Source of the DNA: Chrysemys picta bellii
Lineage: Eukaryota; Chordata; Testudines; Emydidae
Length of the DNA: 64,000 nucleotides
Direction of reading: 5' to 3'
Assembly (NCBI RefSeq): GCF_011386835.1
Contig: NC_088796.1
Location: 89,883,468 to 89,947,467, forward strand
The notes below the pieces were generated by a model. It had not been told where the DNA came from. It saw only the letters and a list, made by a program, of their open reading frames with translations, and did no database searches. How positions within the stretch are numbered: the stretch's first letter is position 1; each line of letters opens with the position of its first letter. A program made the translations under genes and the position numbers. This document shows positions 49,050 through 60,212 of the stretch, in pieces.

Positions 49050-51060
49050 GAGGGGCAGAAACTCCATAAAATGAGCCTGAAATTCCAAAAAAAAAAAAAA
49101 AAAGAGAGAGAGAGAAGACAAAAGCAACCAGGGGCGAGAGAGGGATGGAGAGGAGGGGAGAGAGAGGAGGGTGCTAGAACAAGATGCCAATAGGCAAGCT
49201 GGAGTCTATACACATACAAACAATCACACACACACACACACACCAGAGAGAGGTCAACCACCAGCACGGTCCCTCTTTTGAACCCTCCGGGCTTTGCTGT
49301 GTAAGAAATCAAAGCGTGATTTTCCGAACTCCAGCAATGCATCCTTCCCATCCCCAGAAAGATACACGAAGACGTGATGTGCATGGGAAAGGGAGCCTTT
49401 TTCGCCACAGCGTAGGGCTCCACGTTGCATTGGCTTGGCTAGATACTTTCTAATATCAACATTATGGCTTTCTACATAGATCGCTCCGAACAGGCTTTCT
49501 GTGTCCGACTCACTGAGCATAATAACTAGTTAAGAAACCGTTTTGGACAGCTCAGTTTATTGGTGTTTTTCCTTTTTGAATGCAGTTAGTCCCGCACAGT
49601 GTCATGTGCATTCCGTGCGCTTGCAACATTGCGTTATAGTCACTGGAAAAATATACAGCTTTTCCACCAGCCCTTCCATCCTCGGTGGTAACTATTAGGC
49701 TAATGTAGCATACGCGTTATAGATTTGCACATCTCCACTACCTAGGGGCATATATGCATATAATACACAAACATATGCAAAGAGAAAGATTGTTTTTTGA
49801 AAAGAATGTGATCTTTTATGATAGTATAATAAAATGTAATCGTTTTAAGAGCTCAGGTATGTGATGAATGAGCGACATTTAAATGCCTTGTCTGGGAATT
49901 TGCCTTTTCATTAGTGGCTCTGTAGGATTTTTTTTCCGCAGTAATTTGAAAGGAACAGGAAAATCCACCGCAGTGCCTCAGACTTCAGCGAACTCTGGCG
50001 CCACCGCGTGTTTACAAGCTGAACACCACAAGCAAAAGAAATGCGCCAGGAGTCTGCGTGCAGTTTACTACTAATCTTTTCGTGTACATCCTTTTCTGCT
50101 TCCTCTGGGCTCTGCACTACACCGTGCTTCTGATGGTCTTAAAGAGAACTCAGATTTGTGTTACTGCTCTATTATCGTTTCACTTTAATGCCGAAATGGA
50201 AATAGGGATTAGATGTTCTAATTTATGTGAACAAATAGAAGATGTGTGAACACAAATTAGGTCTCTGTGCAAGCAGACAGGCACTTAACACGTGTACACA
50301 CAAATATCTGATTTGCATACGTACCTCAGTGATTTGCACATGTAAATTAAGTGCAATAGCACATACCTAACTGAAAATCTGGTCCAATATGACTAATCCC
50401 GTTGTTACCTCCTCTTCTTCAACACTGGTCTCCTTCAGCCGAGCTCCATTGAAATACATTGACAAAGGCCAGTGAATTCACTGCATCACCTTTAATTGAA
50501 TTTCTCCTAATTTGGTGTCCAAGCAGTTTGCTACACGGATTTTATGCCATTTTGCAAAAAATCTGTTGAAAGCCCTATCTTGTCTTAATTTTATATTAAC
50601 CAACTGAGATTTTTATATAACCAACTCTAGAATTAAAAAGGCAGATAGGTTGCAGTGGCATTGTTTTAGAAGTATGTATCAAGTGGTGATCATAATGTTT
50701 AGAAAGCACTTGGCATAGCACTTTTATTAATTGCATGAGCACTCAACTCTGTGTAAGTCTGCTCAGGCTTCAGAAAACATCTAATTCTCACTGGGCATGC
50801 TCCAAGATTTGGCACTTTCATACAAAAATCCTGTCATTTTATTAGCATAGCCACAGCCATACTATTAACACTAACTAGTAATATTATACCTCTCTTTAAT
50901 GGGATGACTGAAGGTAAGATAAATAGGTATAATTGGAAATATTGCCAACAGTGTTATCTGGTTAAATTAAATTGCTTTTGAATTTGTGTAAAGGTTATAA
51001 AATTGTTATCCAAATATAAATCTGCTATCAAGAGTACATCCCCCTTCTTGCCATGTGCTG
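49050..51060. other. NTRK2 5' flank, no gene seen
   Basis: Contains an A-run and (GA)n at 49087-49114, a (CA)n tract near 49225-49244 and AT-rich DNA. 50240-50390 has a short dispersed repeat ending GAAAATCTGGTCC. Non-coding upstream exons of NTRK2 could lie here but cannot be read directly. Confidence 0.6.
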
Positions 51061-51064
51061 AAGT

Positions 51065-52546
51065 ATGACATAGCAAACATGGTAACTATCCTTAAAAGGG
51101 GGAACAAAGAAGACCCAGGGACCAGTTAGCCTAACTTCAATACCTGGAAAGATACTTGAACTAATTATTAAGCAATCAGTTTGTAAACACATAGAGCATA
51201 ATAGGGTAATAAGGAATAGCCAACATGGATTTGTCAAGAACAATATCATGCCAAACGAACCTAATTTCATTCTTTAAGAGAGTTACTGGCCTAGGAGATG
51301 GGGGGAAGCTGTAGATGTGATATATCTTAATTTTAGTAAGGCTTTTGACTAAGTGCCACGTGACATTCTCATAAGCAAACTAGGGAAATGTGGTCTAGAT
51401 TAAATTACTATATGGCGGATACATAACTGGTTGAGAGACCATACTTAAAAAGTAGTTATCAATGGTTCACTATCAAACTGGGAGGGCATATCTAGTGGGA
51501 TCCCATAGAGATCTGTTCTGGGACAGTACTATTCAATATTTTAATTATTGACTTGAATAATGAAGTGCAGAGTATGCTTATAAAATTTGCAGATGATACC
51601 AAGCAGGGAGGGGTTGTAAGCACTTTGAAGGACAGGATTAGAATTCAAAATGACTTTGACATTGGAGAATTGGTCTGAAATCAGCAAGATGTAATTCAAT
51701 AAAGACAAGTACTTCACTTAGGAAGGAAAAATCAAATGCAGAACTTCAAAATGGGGAATAACTGGTGAGGTGATCATACTGCTGGAAAGGATCTGGGGGT
51801 TATGGTGGATCACAAATTGCAGATGAGTCAACAATGTGATGCAGTTGAAAAAAGGGCTCATATTGTGAGGTGTATTAACAGGAATGTTCTATATAAAACC
51901 AGGGAGGTAATTAGCCCATTCTATTCAGCACTGATGAGGCCACAGCTGGAATACTGTGTCCAATCCTAGATGCCACATTTTTAGGAAAGATGTGGACAAA
52001 CTGGAGGGAGTCAAGAGGAGAGCAACAGAAATGATAAAAGGTTTAGAAAACCTGACCTATGAGGAAAAGTTAAAACAACTGGGAATGTTTAGGCTTGAGA
52101 AAAAGAAGATGGGGGTGGGAGAGACGCTGATAACAGTCTTCAAATATGTTAAGGGCTATTAGAAAGAGGAGTATGATCGGTTGTTCTCCGCGTCGACTGA
52201 AGGTAGGACAAGAAGCAAATTGATTAATCTGCAGTGAGACAGATTTAGGTTAGATATTAGGAAAAATTTTCTAACTACACTTCTACCCCGATATAACGCT
52301 GTCCTCAGGAGCCAAATAATCTTACAGGTGAAAACCGCATTATATCGAAATTTCTTTGATCCGCCGGAGCGCGCAGCACCCCCGCCCTCGGAACGCTGCT
52401 TTACCGCATTATATCTGAATTTGTGTTATATCAGGTCACGTTATATTGGGGTAGAGGTGTATAAGGGTAGTTAAGAACTGGAATAGGCTTCCATTTTTGG
52501 AGGTTTTTAAGAACAGGTTGGACAAACACCTGTAAGGGATGGTCCA
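51065..52546 (+). pseudogene. CR1 LINE reverse-transcriptase relic
   Basis: Degraded CR1 ORF2. Frames shift, but RT landmarks are readable: SLTSIPGKILELIIKQ, NSQHGFVKN, LNFSKAFD, and a C-terminal EKLKQLGMFRLEKK. It has stops, frameshifts and a 182-bp MITE in its 3' part. Not a host gene; no activity is expected. Confidence 0.85.
52278..52459. mobile_element. Tc1/mariner-type MITE inside the CR1
   Basis: Inverted ends CACTTCTACCCCGATATAAC and GTTATATTGGGGTAGAGGTG, flanked by TA on both sides (52276-52277 and 52460-52461). Removing it and one TA restores a continuous CR1 3' region. Confidence 0.85.
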
Positions 52547-54420
52547 TCCACATCAATAACATCCCCCCAGACCCAACAGTTTCCTAGTAATGTCACAGAG
52601 GCAAATTTGACTCTCCTGAGCATCAAGGTGGGAAATCTATACTTCAGATAAGTGAAAGTCTGACTTTTTGGACCACTACTTAACAGCTACATATAAAGAC
52701 ACCAGAGCACATCTATCTTGTTACATTGCAGGCAAAATCTGAAAACAGTGAAAGTCCTAAAATGTTCTCTTGAAATTACAGGCCTCGGAGATTTAGATTA
52801 ATCACTAAGGCATTAACTTGTGCCCCCACAAATAAATGATCTTTTTATTATAACACAGAAATTGTAGAAAATATCAGAAGAAATCAAATATACAATTGTG
52901 GAGCTTCCTGACAGTACTGAAAAATAATCTTTTTCTTAAAAGAACAATAGTCAAAAAGTTCATACCTGGCATGTCTAAGCAACTGCACCTGCCATTGAAG
53001 TCAATGAGAGTTATAGGTCCTGAGCACCTCTAAATATCAGGCCACTTTTATTTAGGTTCCTAAATATGGTAGGTAGGAGAGGGAGTCCTGGCTCCGTCTT
53101 TGGCTTTGCACATGAGAGGAGTATAGTGCACTATCCAAAGGGGTGAGTGAAGAATGTTCACTGCTCTTTGGGCACTGAGAAGATAGTCGTGAGCAAAATT
53201 CTTCCCCCGATTCCCAACACAGGCTAAAGGCTTAATTACGCAATCTGGGTCTTGTTATTCCAAATGTTCCGTTTATTTACTGGTTTGTCTAGCTATTTGA
53301 TCATTGCTGATTTTTCAAATTTTCTGAATAATAGAAGCATTTTCTTCCTCTGTTTCAAATCACATTCTTCATGCTTATTTCCCTAGGAGTGAAGCTGAAG
53401 CCTGCCATCTTGTGCTCAAGAAAGTTAACACTCTTTAAAAAAATAATATTTTTCTATTTGGGAGGGAGGATAGATTATCTGCTGCACCCTTCCTGTCATC
53501 CCAAAATAACTGCATCTATTAAGTGCCTACTAAAGAAAGAATGAAATGAGAGCCTAAGGAAATCATGGTCAAAATTGATTGGACATTGCAATTTCTTCTT
53601 GAACCCTCCTCTTTAATATACTTAAATGCTCCAGTACCCAGGCCAATTTTACATTCCCACCAGGCTTCAATGTGATGGAATTTCAGAGGAGGTCCCAATG
53701 ATGTAATGAAAGAGTGGCACATGATCTAGTCATTCGGCTCATAATCTGGTTCTGTCTATCAGGGAGTATTATTCATAGGTTCCTGGTAATCTTCTACTGT
53801 ATTTGTTTGCAAGGTGCTATAAGAGCTGTTGCTTCTCCTCAGTAGACATGCTGTAGGGGGCTTTTTTCTCTCTATACCAAAAACTAAACCTTTTGCACAG
53901 CTCCCTCTTCTCTTCTAAAAGCATATAGAGAACACCTCTCTTCTCCCTGGCTGGCACTCACCATTGTTTTGAACAGTCTACTGTTTGCAGCCAACTAAAC
54001 AATGGGTGTGTTTGAGTTTGGGTACGAATAAAATAGATAGTTCATTTGTAGTTGCACTCTGGACAACTTTAGATTTGCAAATTTGTGAATTCTGTGTCTA
54101 CCAGTAAAGCATCAAGGAAAAGGAATTCCACACAATTTGGTCAATTTGCTTTAATATTCAGTACTAATGTTATTGTTAAGTGGTACATATTTACATTACA
54201 TTTAATATTATTATCAATTTTATAGGTCTTGCCTACTTCATGGAAATCAATTCCCCCTTAGAGGATCCAATACTGAGCTGAGCTTTGTTCCCTCTTATCT
54301 TTATGCATGTGTTTGTGTGCACATACACAAACGTTTCGCTATAAAAGATAGGTGAGTCTTTATGTTTGAATTTGGAAATGTGGAAAATGCAAAAAGAATG
54401 ATTAAAAAGTTTGCAAACCT
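52547..54420. other. No gene recognised
   Basis: AT-rich flank. Nothing identifiable apart from a TCAATGAGAG-type short repeat near 52990. Confidence 0.5.
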
Positions 54421-54424
54421 AGTT

Positions 54425-54615
54425 GATTTTTTTCCTCACAGCTCTGGAATAGGCTTTCAAGGGATTTTGTGGAATCCCTATCATTGGACATTTTCAAGAA
54501 CAGGTTCAACAAACACCTATCAGGGATGGTCTAGGTTTACTTGGTCCTGCCTCAGCACTGGGGGCTGGACTTGATGACTCAAGATCTCTTCCATCCCTAC
54601 ATTTCTCTGATTGTA
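54425..54615 (+). mobile_element. CR1 LINE 3' end
   Basis: GGAATAGGCTTTCAAGGGAT, TTCAAGAACAGGTTCAAC, TATCAGGGATGGTCTAGG and GGGCTGGACTTGATGACTC are the CR1 3' landmarks. Confidence 0.8.
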
Positions 54616-55084
54616 TAAAGAGTCCTAGGCCAGGCTGAGCTGATGATGTTCAGAAACCTTCTTTAAAACAAAACTGGTGTCCAAAAATGGATCTTCAGTG
54701 TCCCTACTTAAAAGAATCAGAAATCAACTGAATGTGATTTAGCAACATCACAGAACAGCTAGCTCTTACCCATGTACACTGAGATTGCATATTGCGATGA
54801 TGGGGTTTTTTGCTATGTGGACACCTACTTGATAGGAACTGAGATGAAGTCATTTTAAATAAAACCCTGAAAAAACAGGAATTAATCATGACTTTCTGAT
54901 CCTTTATGTGCCTAGGCTATATTTGATCCAGTGACCTATAGAAGAAAGATTCTATAGCTTATTGCCCAGGCTATATGTCACCCAATTTACAGTTCCTGTA
55001 CATCTGAGAAACATGAAGACAAGTACCTCATTCAAGCTGAGGAAAGGACTTTCCTTTGCTCATAGATCATTCTTATTTCCTTGG

Positions 55085-55190
55085 AAATTAATGGAGCGAA
55101 GAACATTGCTCATATGGTAGCCTATTCTATTGATGGCTTGGTACACATTGTGATTCTTGTCCATAATCACTGATGCCTTAGCTCCTGAAC
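55085..55190 (-). repeat. Left arm of a 5-kb-spaced inverted repeat
   Basis: Reverse complement of about 60093-60212. The best block (about 55118-55190) contains CTATTGATGGCTTGGTACAC and CACTGATGCCTTAGCTCCTG. On the minus strand it is open for 41 codons (55185-55060), including ASVIMDKNHNVYQAINRIGY; I do not recognise the product. Confidence 0.75.
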
Positions 55191-55699
55191 ATGCCCTCTC
55201 TTCTCATTCTTATCACAGGTTACCATGGTCCATAGTACACAGGTGATCAGTGAAGGATAAAGAAAGAAGGGGAAATCTAGAGTGTCACAAATAATTCTCT
55301 CAGGTGGATTGATTTAGTATGGAGAGGTTCTGAAATCCTACCTGTGACTATAGTGGAATTGAAGAAAGCTTTCTTCCACTACAATGTCCAAGCACTATTC
55401 TGGGTAATGGGCAGTTTGGTCAATCTGATTTGCTTCCATTGGGGAAAAAAAGTACTTTGGTGGCAATTTCTGTTTATTTTGTGGATAAGTTTAATAATAG
55501 TTGGACTGGAGATGGTTCTATATCAATGGAGTAATGCTGGGAAGAAGCATCTAAGTTTTGTCTGATTCTGCTTACTGATGTTCTGTAGGTAACTGGGGAG
55601 CCTATAACCAATTAAATGAATCCATGCTGCTCGTGAGTTATAAAAGCAAGGATAGGGATGCTGAAACTATTGTTAGTGGAGATTGTTGGTATCTCCTAC

Positions 55700-56085
55700 A
55701 GAATAGAAAGTCCCAGTTTCTTTCAAAGAAATGGTTGTCTACCCAAGAAAGCATCACTTGAGGCTGACAAACTTGTCAATTACTTCCTTTTATCTAACCT
55801 TCCTTTCTTGGGAAAATATATTTGTGGCTAAGCAGCTCTGGTATCATCTGGAAGCTTCTGACATCCACGACCCCTTTCAGTTTGACTTCATGGCTGGGTA
55901 TAGTATGGTGAGTGTGCTGCTCTCCTTGGTCTATAATCTCCCCACAACAATGGACAAAGATCAGGTATCCAGGCTGATTATTGTCTATGTCTCAGCAGCC
56001 TTTGATACCCAAGATGTTGTGAATTCATTACCAGGTGTGCAGGTGCATATTTCATTGACTCTATTCTTTTCCATCTAAAATATTG
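55700..56085 (+). pseudogene. L2-type LINE reverse transcriptase, 5' piece
   Basis: An open frame of 115 codons (55731-56078) carries L2/CR1-clade RT motifs: HDPFQFDFMAGYSMVSVLLS (the FQSGFR..HST region) and IVYVSAAFDT (the D-SAAFDT box). The YADD-containing section that should follow is missing, and unrelated LTR-element DNA follows instead. Confidence 0.75.
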
Positions 56086-56158
56086 GGTGGCTGGCCCCAA
56101 ATAGGTCCAGCTCCCCCTGTGCCAGAGCAGATGTTCCCATTTGAACAATTAGGAGGAT

Positions 56159-56584
56159 GTCAGGGCCAGGACATAGATGGCCAGGTCCAGTGGTTAGCAT
56201 AGGGCGGGGGGCCAGCTGGGTACAGGACCAGGAGTTCAGAAGCCACAAATCAGATACCAGGAACCAGGCCAAGTCAGGAAAACACGAGGTCAGGGTCAGG
56301 AGACAGGAGCAGATAGCACTAGGTGAGCAGTCTGAAGCCGGGTGGAGCCCACTTGTATGGATGTCTTCCTATTCCTCCTTCTGACTTAAGTAGAGGCAAG
56401 TGGGCCAGTCAGGAGCTCTGATGTTCCTCCAGTCGAGGCTCAGGGCGTGGAGCCTTCTAGCAGAGCTGAGTTTCAAGGAGTGCCGATTCTAGTTGATGCC
56501 AGTAAGGCACTGGGTGGAGGGTTGGAGCATGATGACCCTCCCCAGGAGTCTTGCAGACCCAGGTTGAGACCCATGGTCATGACA
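56159..56584 (-). mobile_element. Gypsy LTR (3' LTR)
   Basis: 426 bp with TG...CA ends (TGTCAGGGCCAGGACATAG to GGTCATGACA) matching 57902-58334 along its length. On the minus strand it is preceded by a purine-rich tract GGAGAGGGGATGA (56585-56597), a polypurine tract, which fixes orientation. Confidence 0.8.
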
Positions 56585-57901
56585 TCATCCCCTCTCCTAG
56601 GAGTATTTTGCAATATTTCTCAGTGCCCCTGGATAATGGCTTATGGGGGGACTGTCTGACTGATCACCAAACCTTAAGACAAAGCAGAGCCATCAGTAGT
56701 TTCTATTAAGTTCAGAGTAGCCTTGCATCACAAAGGCATCTGCAGGCCTGGGCTGCCACTGCATCTATGAAATTGTCAGCTTCTCTTCAATTGATGAGGG
56801 CCCATTGGATGGTACTCCATTGGGGCTCTCCAATTATGCATAGCCGGATAGGCACCTGCAAGTGGGAAGCCCCCTGACAGGGCCTGGTGCATGTCCCAGT
56901 TTGAACTTAGGTGTGGGGGGAATTCTTTTCTCACAGAGCCCAGAGCGGTCCCCCTTACCAAATGTGTGGTGACTCATTTGCCGGGTTCCTTGGGGCTCAC
57001 AATGGACAGGCAGAAATCGTGTGGTCAGGTTCATCACATAGGTAGTGCCAATAGCATCATTGCTTTTCTTTAGAGGTGAGCTGTCAATGAGCCAGATCCA
57101 CCTGCATCAGTTAAGTAGGTGGCAAGAGCACCAAGGTAATGGTACACAAACAGGGAGGCTGTAGGGACCCTCTCTTTTCCTCCCTTCATTCCCATAACCA
57201 ATCTTCTATGCAGCTGGCAAGGTCAATGAAGGCAGCCAGACACATGGGCATCTCCACACAGGCCAGTTCATCTTCAATCTCCTCCCACAGACCCCTCTGG
57301 AATTGGTACCACTGCACTGCATCATTTCACTCTGTGTCCTCAGTGAGACAGCAGAAGTGTGCCTGCGTAGAAAGCAATGGTGCAACTTCCCCTGTCGGAG
57401 TTTCCGTAGAGTGGCCTCGGCCAAATGGATACAACGCCGGTCATTGAAGATCATTAATACAGATTGGAGGAAAGAGTTCCAATTTGACAGCACTGGACTC
57501 TTACTCTCCAGCAGGGAGAGACCCAGTCCAACACCTCCCCTATCAGCAGTCTCACCAGGCCCACCTTAGCCAGGTCAAAGGCATAGGTCTGGGGACACAA
57601 CAAGAACAGAAGGTGACATTGGTTCATGAAGCCCTAGAACTGCTGGTGACTCCCATTGAATCACTCTGGTAGGGGTATTGCAAGCCCCTGTTCAGAACAA
57701 GCCACTGTAGGCTGTGTCTGAAGCACGACATTCTCCACCCAAAGCTGGATTACTTGGGTCTGGAGTGTTTGGTTATCCATCTGGAGATGGGCAATTCATT
57801 CAGGTGAGTCTGGTGTCTTCAGAGGCAGCAGTTGGGCTGCTGTTCCATACCTCTTGCACTGGGCCCACCCCTTTGGGGACTACTGTATGATCTGTACAAA
57901 C
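56585..57901 (-). pseudogene. Ty3/Gypsy internal region: gag relic only
   Basis: The minus strand carries a broken gag capsid region of the sushi-ichi type: LAKVGLVRLLIGEVLDWVSP, then frame-shifted FLQSVLMIFND and LRKLRQGK, then NDAVQWYQFQRGLWEEIEDE. I see no zinc knuckle, protease or RT, so pol is deleted between gag and the polypurine tract. This is the same gag lineage from which PEG10 and RTL genes were domesticated, but here it is frameshifted and reads as a relic. Confidence 0.75.
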
Positions 57902-58334
57902 TGTCAGAGCCGGGACATAGGCAGCAGGCCTAGTGGGTAGCACAGGGTGAGGGACCAGATATCAGTCCAGACAGAGTTCAGAAACAGGGGATGAGGAGCC
58001 AAGGTCAGGAACCGAGGGTAAGATACTAGGAACCAAACAGAATCAGGAAACCAGAAGACAAGAGCAGGTAGCATTGAGTGAGCAGTCCAAAACAGCATGG
58101 GTGGAGAACAGTTGGACAGACAACTTTCTGTTCCTCCTTCTGTCTTAAGTAGGGGGAGCAGACCAACCAGGAGCTTCTGTGTTCCACCAATCAGGAACAA
58201 GGAGTAGAGCTTTATATCTGAGCTGGGTTTCAAGGAATCCTGGAGGCTGGTTCTAGCCAGTTGGGTGGAGGGTTGGAGTGTGATGACCCCCAGGTACCCT
58301 GCTGACCCAGGTTTTAGACCTGTGGGTCATGACA
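57902..58334 (-). mobile_element. Gypsy LTR (5' LTR)
   Basis: 433 bp, TGTCAGAGCCGGGACATAGG to GGGTCATGACA; pairs with 56159-56584. The two LTRs differ by many substitutions and small indels, so the insertion is old. Five-base flanks (GAGGA left, GACCC right) do not match. Confidence 0.8.
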
Positions 58335-59060
58335 GACCCAGTGAATCAGAGCTGCATAAGTGAGAACTGCCAGAGACTGATTATGGTTCCTGAGAGAAAG
58401 CTGAAGGGGTTTGCTTGCTGATATCTCCAAGCCAGGGTTGGGGCCAGGGAGCAGCAGAGGGAGCTGTCTACTGACTGTAAGCCAGGCAGGAGCAACAGAG
58501 GGGCTTACCCACTGACAGGACCAGGCTTGGAGACCTGGACCCAGAGAAATGATGAAAGGGCCAAGGGCAGTAAGGGATGCTCCGTTGGCAAAGATGATCT
58601 CCCAACAGAGAGGCTATGGAGGTTCTGCTGGGAAGAGTGGGAGGGACTGAGGTGGCTGTCTTGGCAGAGGTATGGAAGAGGCTGGACAAGGAGCACAGGT
58701 GTAGCAGAAGGCCATGGAATATTATAAAGAAAGTTTTATGGAATATGTCTGTGGGGAGTATGTTTTGGTTTGTGGGTGAGAGTAGCCCACGAGAGATCTC
58801 AAAGAACAGAAAAAACCTGCTTGTGAGAGGGGCAGGTTTTTTTAAATGGGGGAGGATGCAAATAGGTCCAGCCCCCTTGTGCCATGGCAGATGCACATTA
58901 AGAAGGTGGGGCAGCACATGGAAGCAATAAAAGATCAGGAGGAGATACCCAGGGAGTCAAGTCTGCCTGGGTAAGTTAGGAGAGACCGAGTTAGTGAGAG
59001 CAGCCTGGGTCTGTTAAGAAAAGTCTGGGGGTCAATTCTGAGGGAAGCTGCAGAGAACAG
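58335..59060 (+). repeat. Second LTR-like segment, family unknown
   Basis: GA-rich DNA with a possible AATAAA (near 58925). The block AAATAGGTCCAGC..CCC..TGTGCCA..GCAGATG at about 58859-58892 recurs at 56099-56132, just left of the Gypsy element, suggesting that the Gypsy landed inside or beside another repeat. Confidence 0.4.
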
Positions 59061-59339
59061 AAAGATCTGGGGCTTTGCTGCACACTGCTGTTCACACCCG
59101 CTTAGTCCAATCTGCAGGCCAGTGTAGACATGCCCTCCGAAAATGTGCTTTCCTTGCTATTCCAGTGCGCAGCCAAGACAAGGATCTGGATGGGAGTCAA
59201 TTGACTGAAGTTCAATGGGGACAATACAGAGTTGATGCTGGTGGATGGCTTGGAAGGATTTGCAGAATATGGTAGAGTTGATATTTGATCCTTCTATGTA
59301 TGGAGCATGTCAATGAAGTTCACAATCTGTGCAGTCTTT

Positions 59340-59780
59340 AGGAACCTCAATGGCTCCTAGACTCCACTTTTAATCTCCCATAGTGCAGTATGAAGCTGCC
59401 TGCCTATTTAGTGGTGTTTGCTTTACTGAGTATATTACATGTGTGCTCCATAGGCTGAAGTGGCTGTTAATTTGTTTCAGGGTGTATTTCAAAGTATTAA
59501 CTTTGATCTATAAACTATTTATGTTAATGGTTCTGAATCTGAAGTCCATGTGGGGTTCTTATAGTACTAACTGCAGCTTACCTCATACGGTGAAGAAAGG
59601 GCATTTCACTACTGGAGGTTATGTATTCTATAATTTATTTCATACCTTAGCCCTTTATACAAATTGTGAGCAAGGAGCAAGGCTGGTGGCATTAATTTTC
59701 AATTTTTTCAGCTGCCTTACCCTTCACTGGATTTGGATTTGTTTTTTATGGTAGGGATTAATTTGTTTTGACACATTAAA
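59340..59780 (+). pseudogene. L2-type LINE ORF2 C-terminal piece
   Basis: The frame 59383-59754 contains CVLHRLKWLLICFRVYFKVL, which fits the PVLRSLHWLPV..R..FK tail of L2 ORF2. With 55700-56085 it marks one L2 copy split by about 3.2 kb of later insertions and losses. Degraded. Confidence 0.65.
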
Positions 59781-60092
59781 ATTCTGTGACAGATCATCTT
59801 ATCAAGTGATTGGTTCAATCACACCAAACTCTCAGCATGTCCCATGCTTGTCTGTTCATCCAATGTCATAAGGTTAAGAGAAACGTTCACCAGAGTGCAA
59901 TATGGTTCACCAGTGTGCTGCATCCTGTCAGGAACCATCAAGAAGGTACAAATGGAAAATATTTTTACAGTCTTAAGCTAGTGAAAAAGATAGGGATAAT
60001 ATCTTCTTTTTTCTTATTTTATTAACACTTCAAAAACAAACTGTTTTTGTTATTTTGTGTTATTTTGTTATCACTTCAAAAACTTAAAGTTA

Positions 60093-60212
60093 GTTCAGGA
60101 GCTAAGGCATCAGTGATTATGTAAAAGAGTCACAATGTGTACCAAGCCATCAATAGAACAGGCTATATTTTTCCTTTATGAAATTGGACAGCCAGTTGGT
60201 TCCATTAATTTC
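60093..60212 (+). repeat. Right arm of the inverted repeat
   Basis: Contains GTTCAGGAGCTAAGGCATCA and GTGTACCAAGCCATCAATAG, then CCATTAATTTC. The frame that is open in the left arm has a TAA here, so this copy is the more decayed. Confidence 0.75.

Noticed and set aside
56159..58334. Domesticated gag gene (RTL/PEG10-like)
   Set aside because: The capsid reading is broken by frameshifts and stops, and both LTRs are present, so a decayed retrotransposon is the simpler reading.
58468..58917. 149-aa minus-strand ORF
   Set aside because: It lies in GA-rich LTR-like DNA, reads as a Leu/Ser/Pro-rich shadow, and has no domain.
59383..59754. 123-aa ORF in the 5' flank
   Set aside because: It matches the L2 ORF2 C-terminal tail in part and then becomes random hydrophobic sequence; no independent gene evidence.
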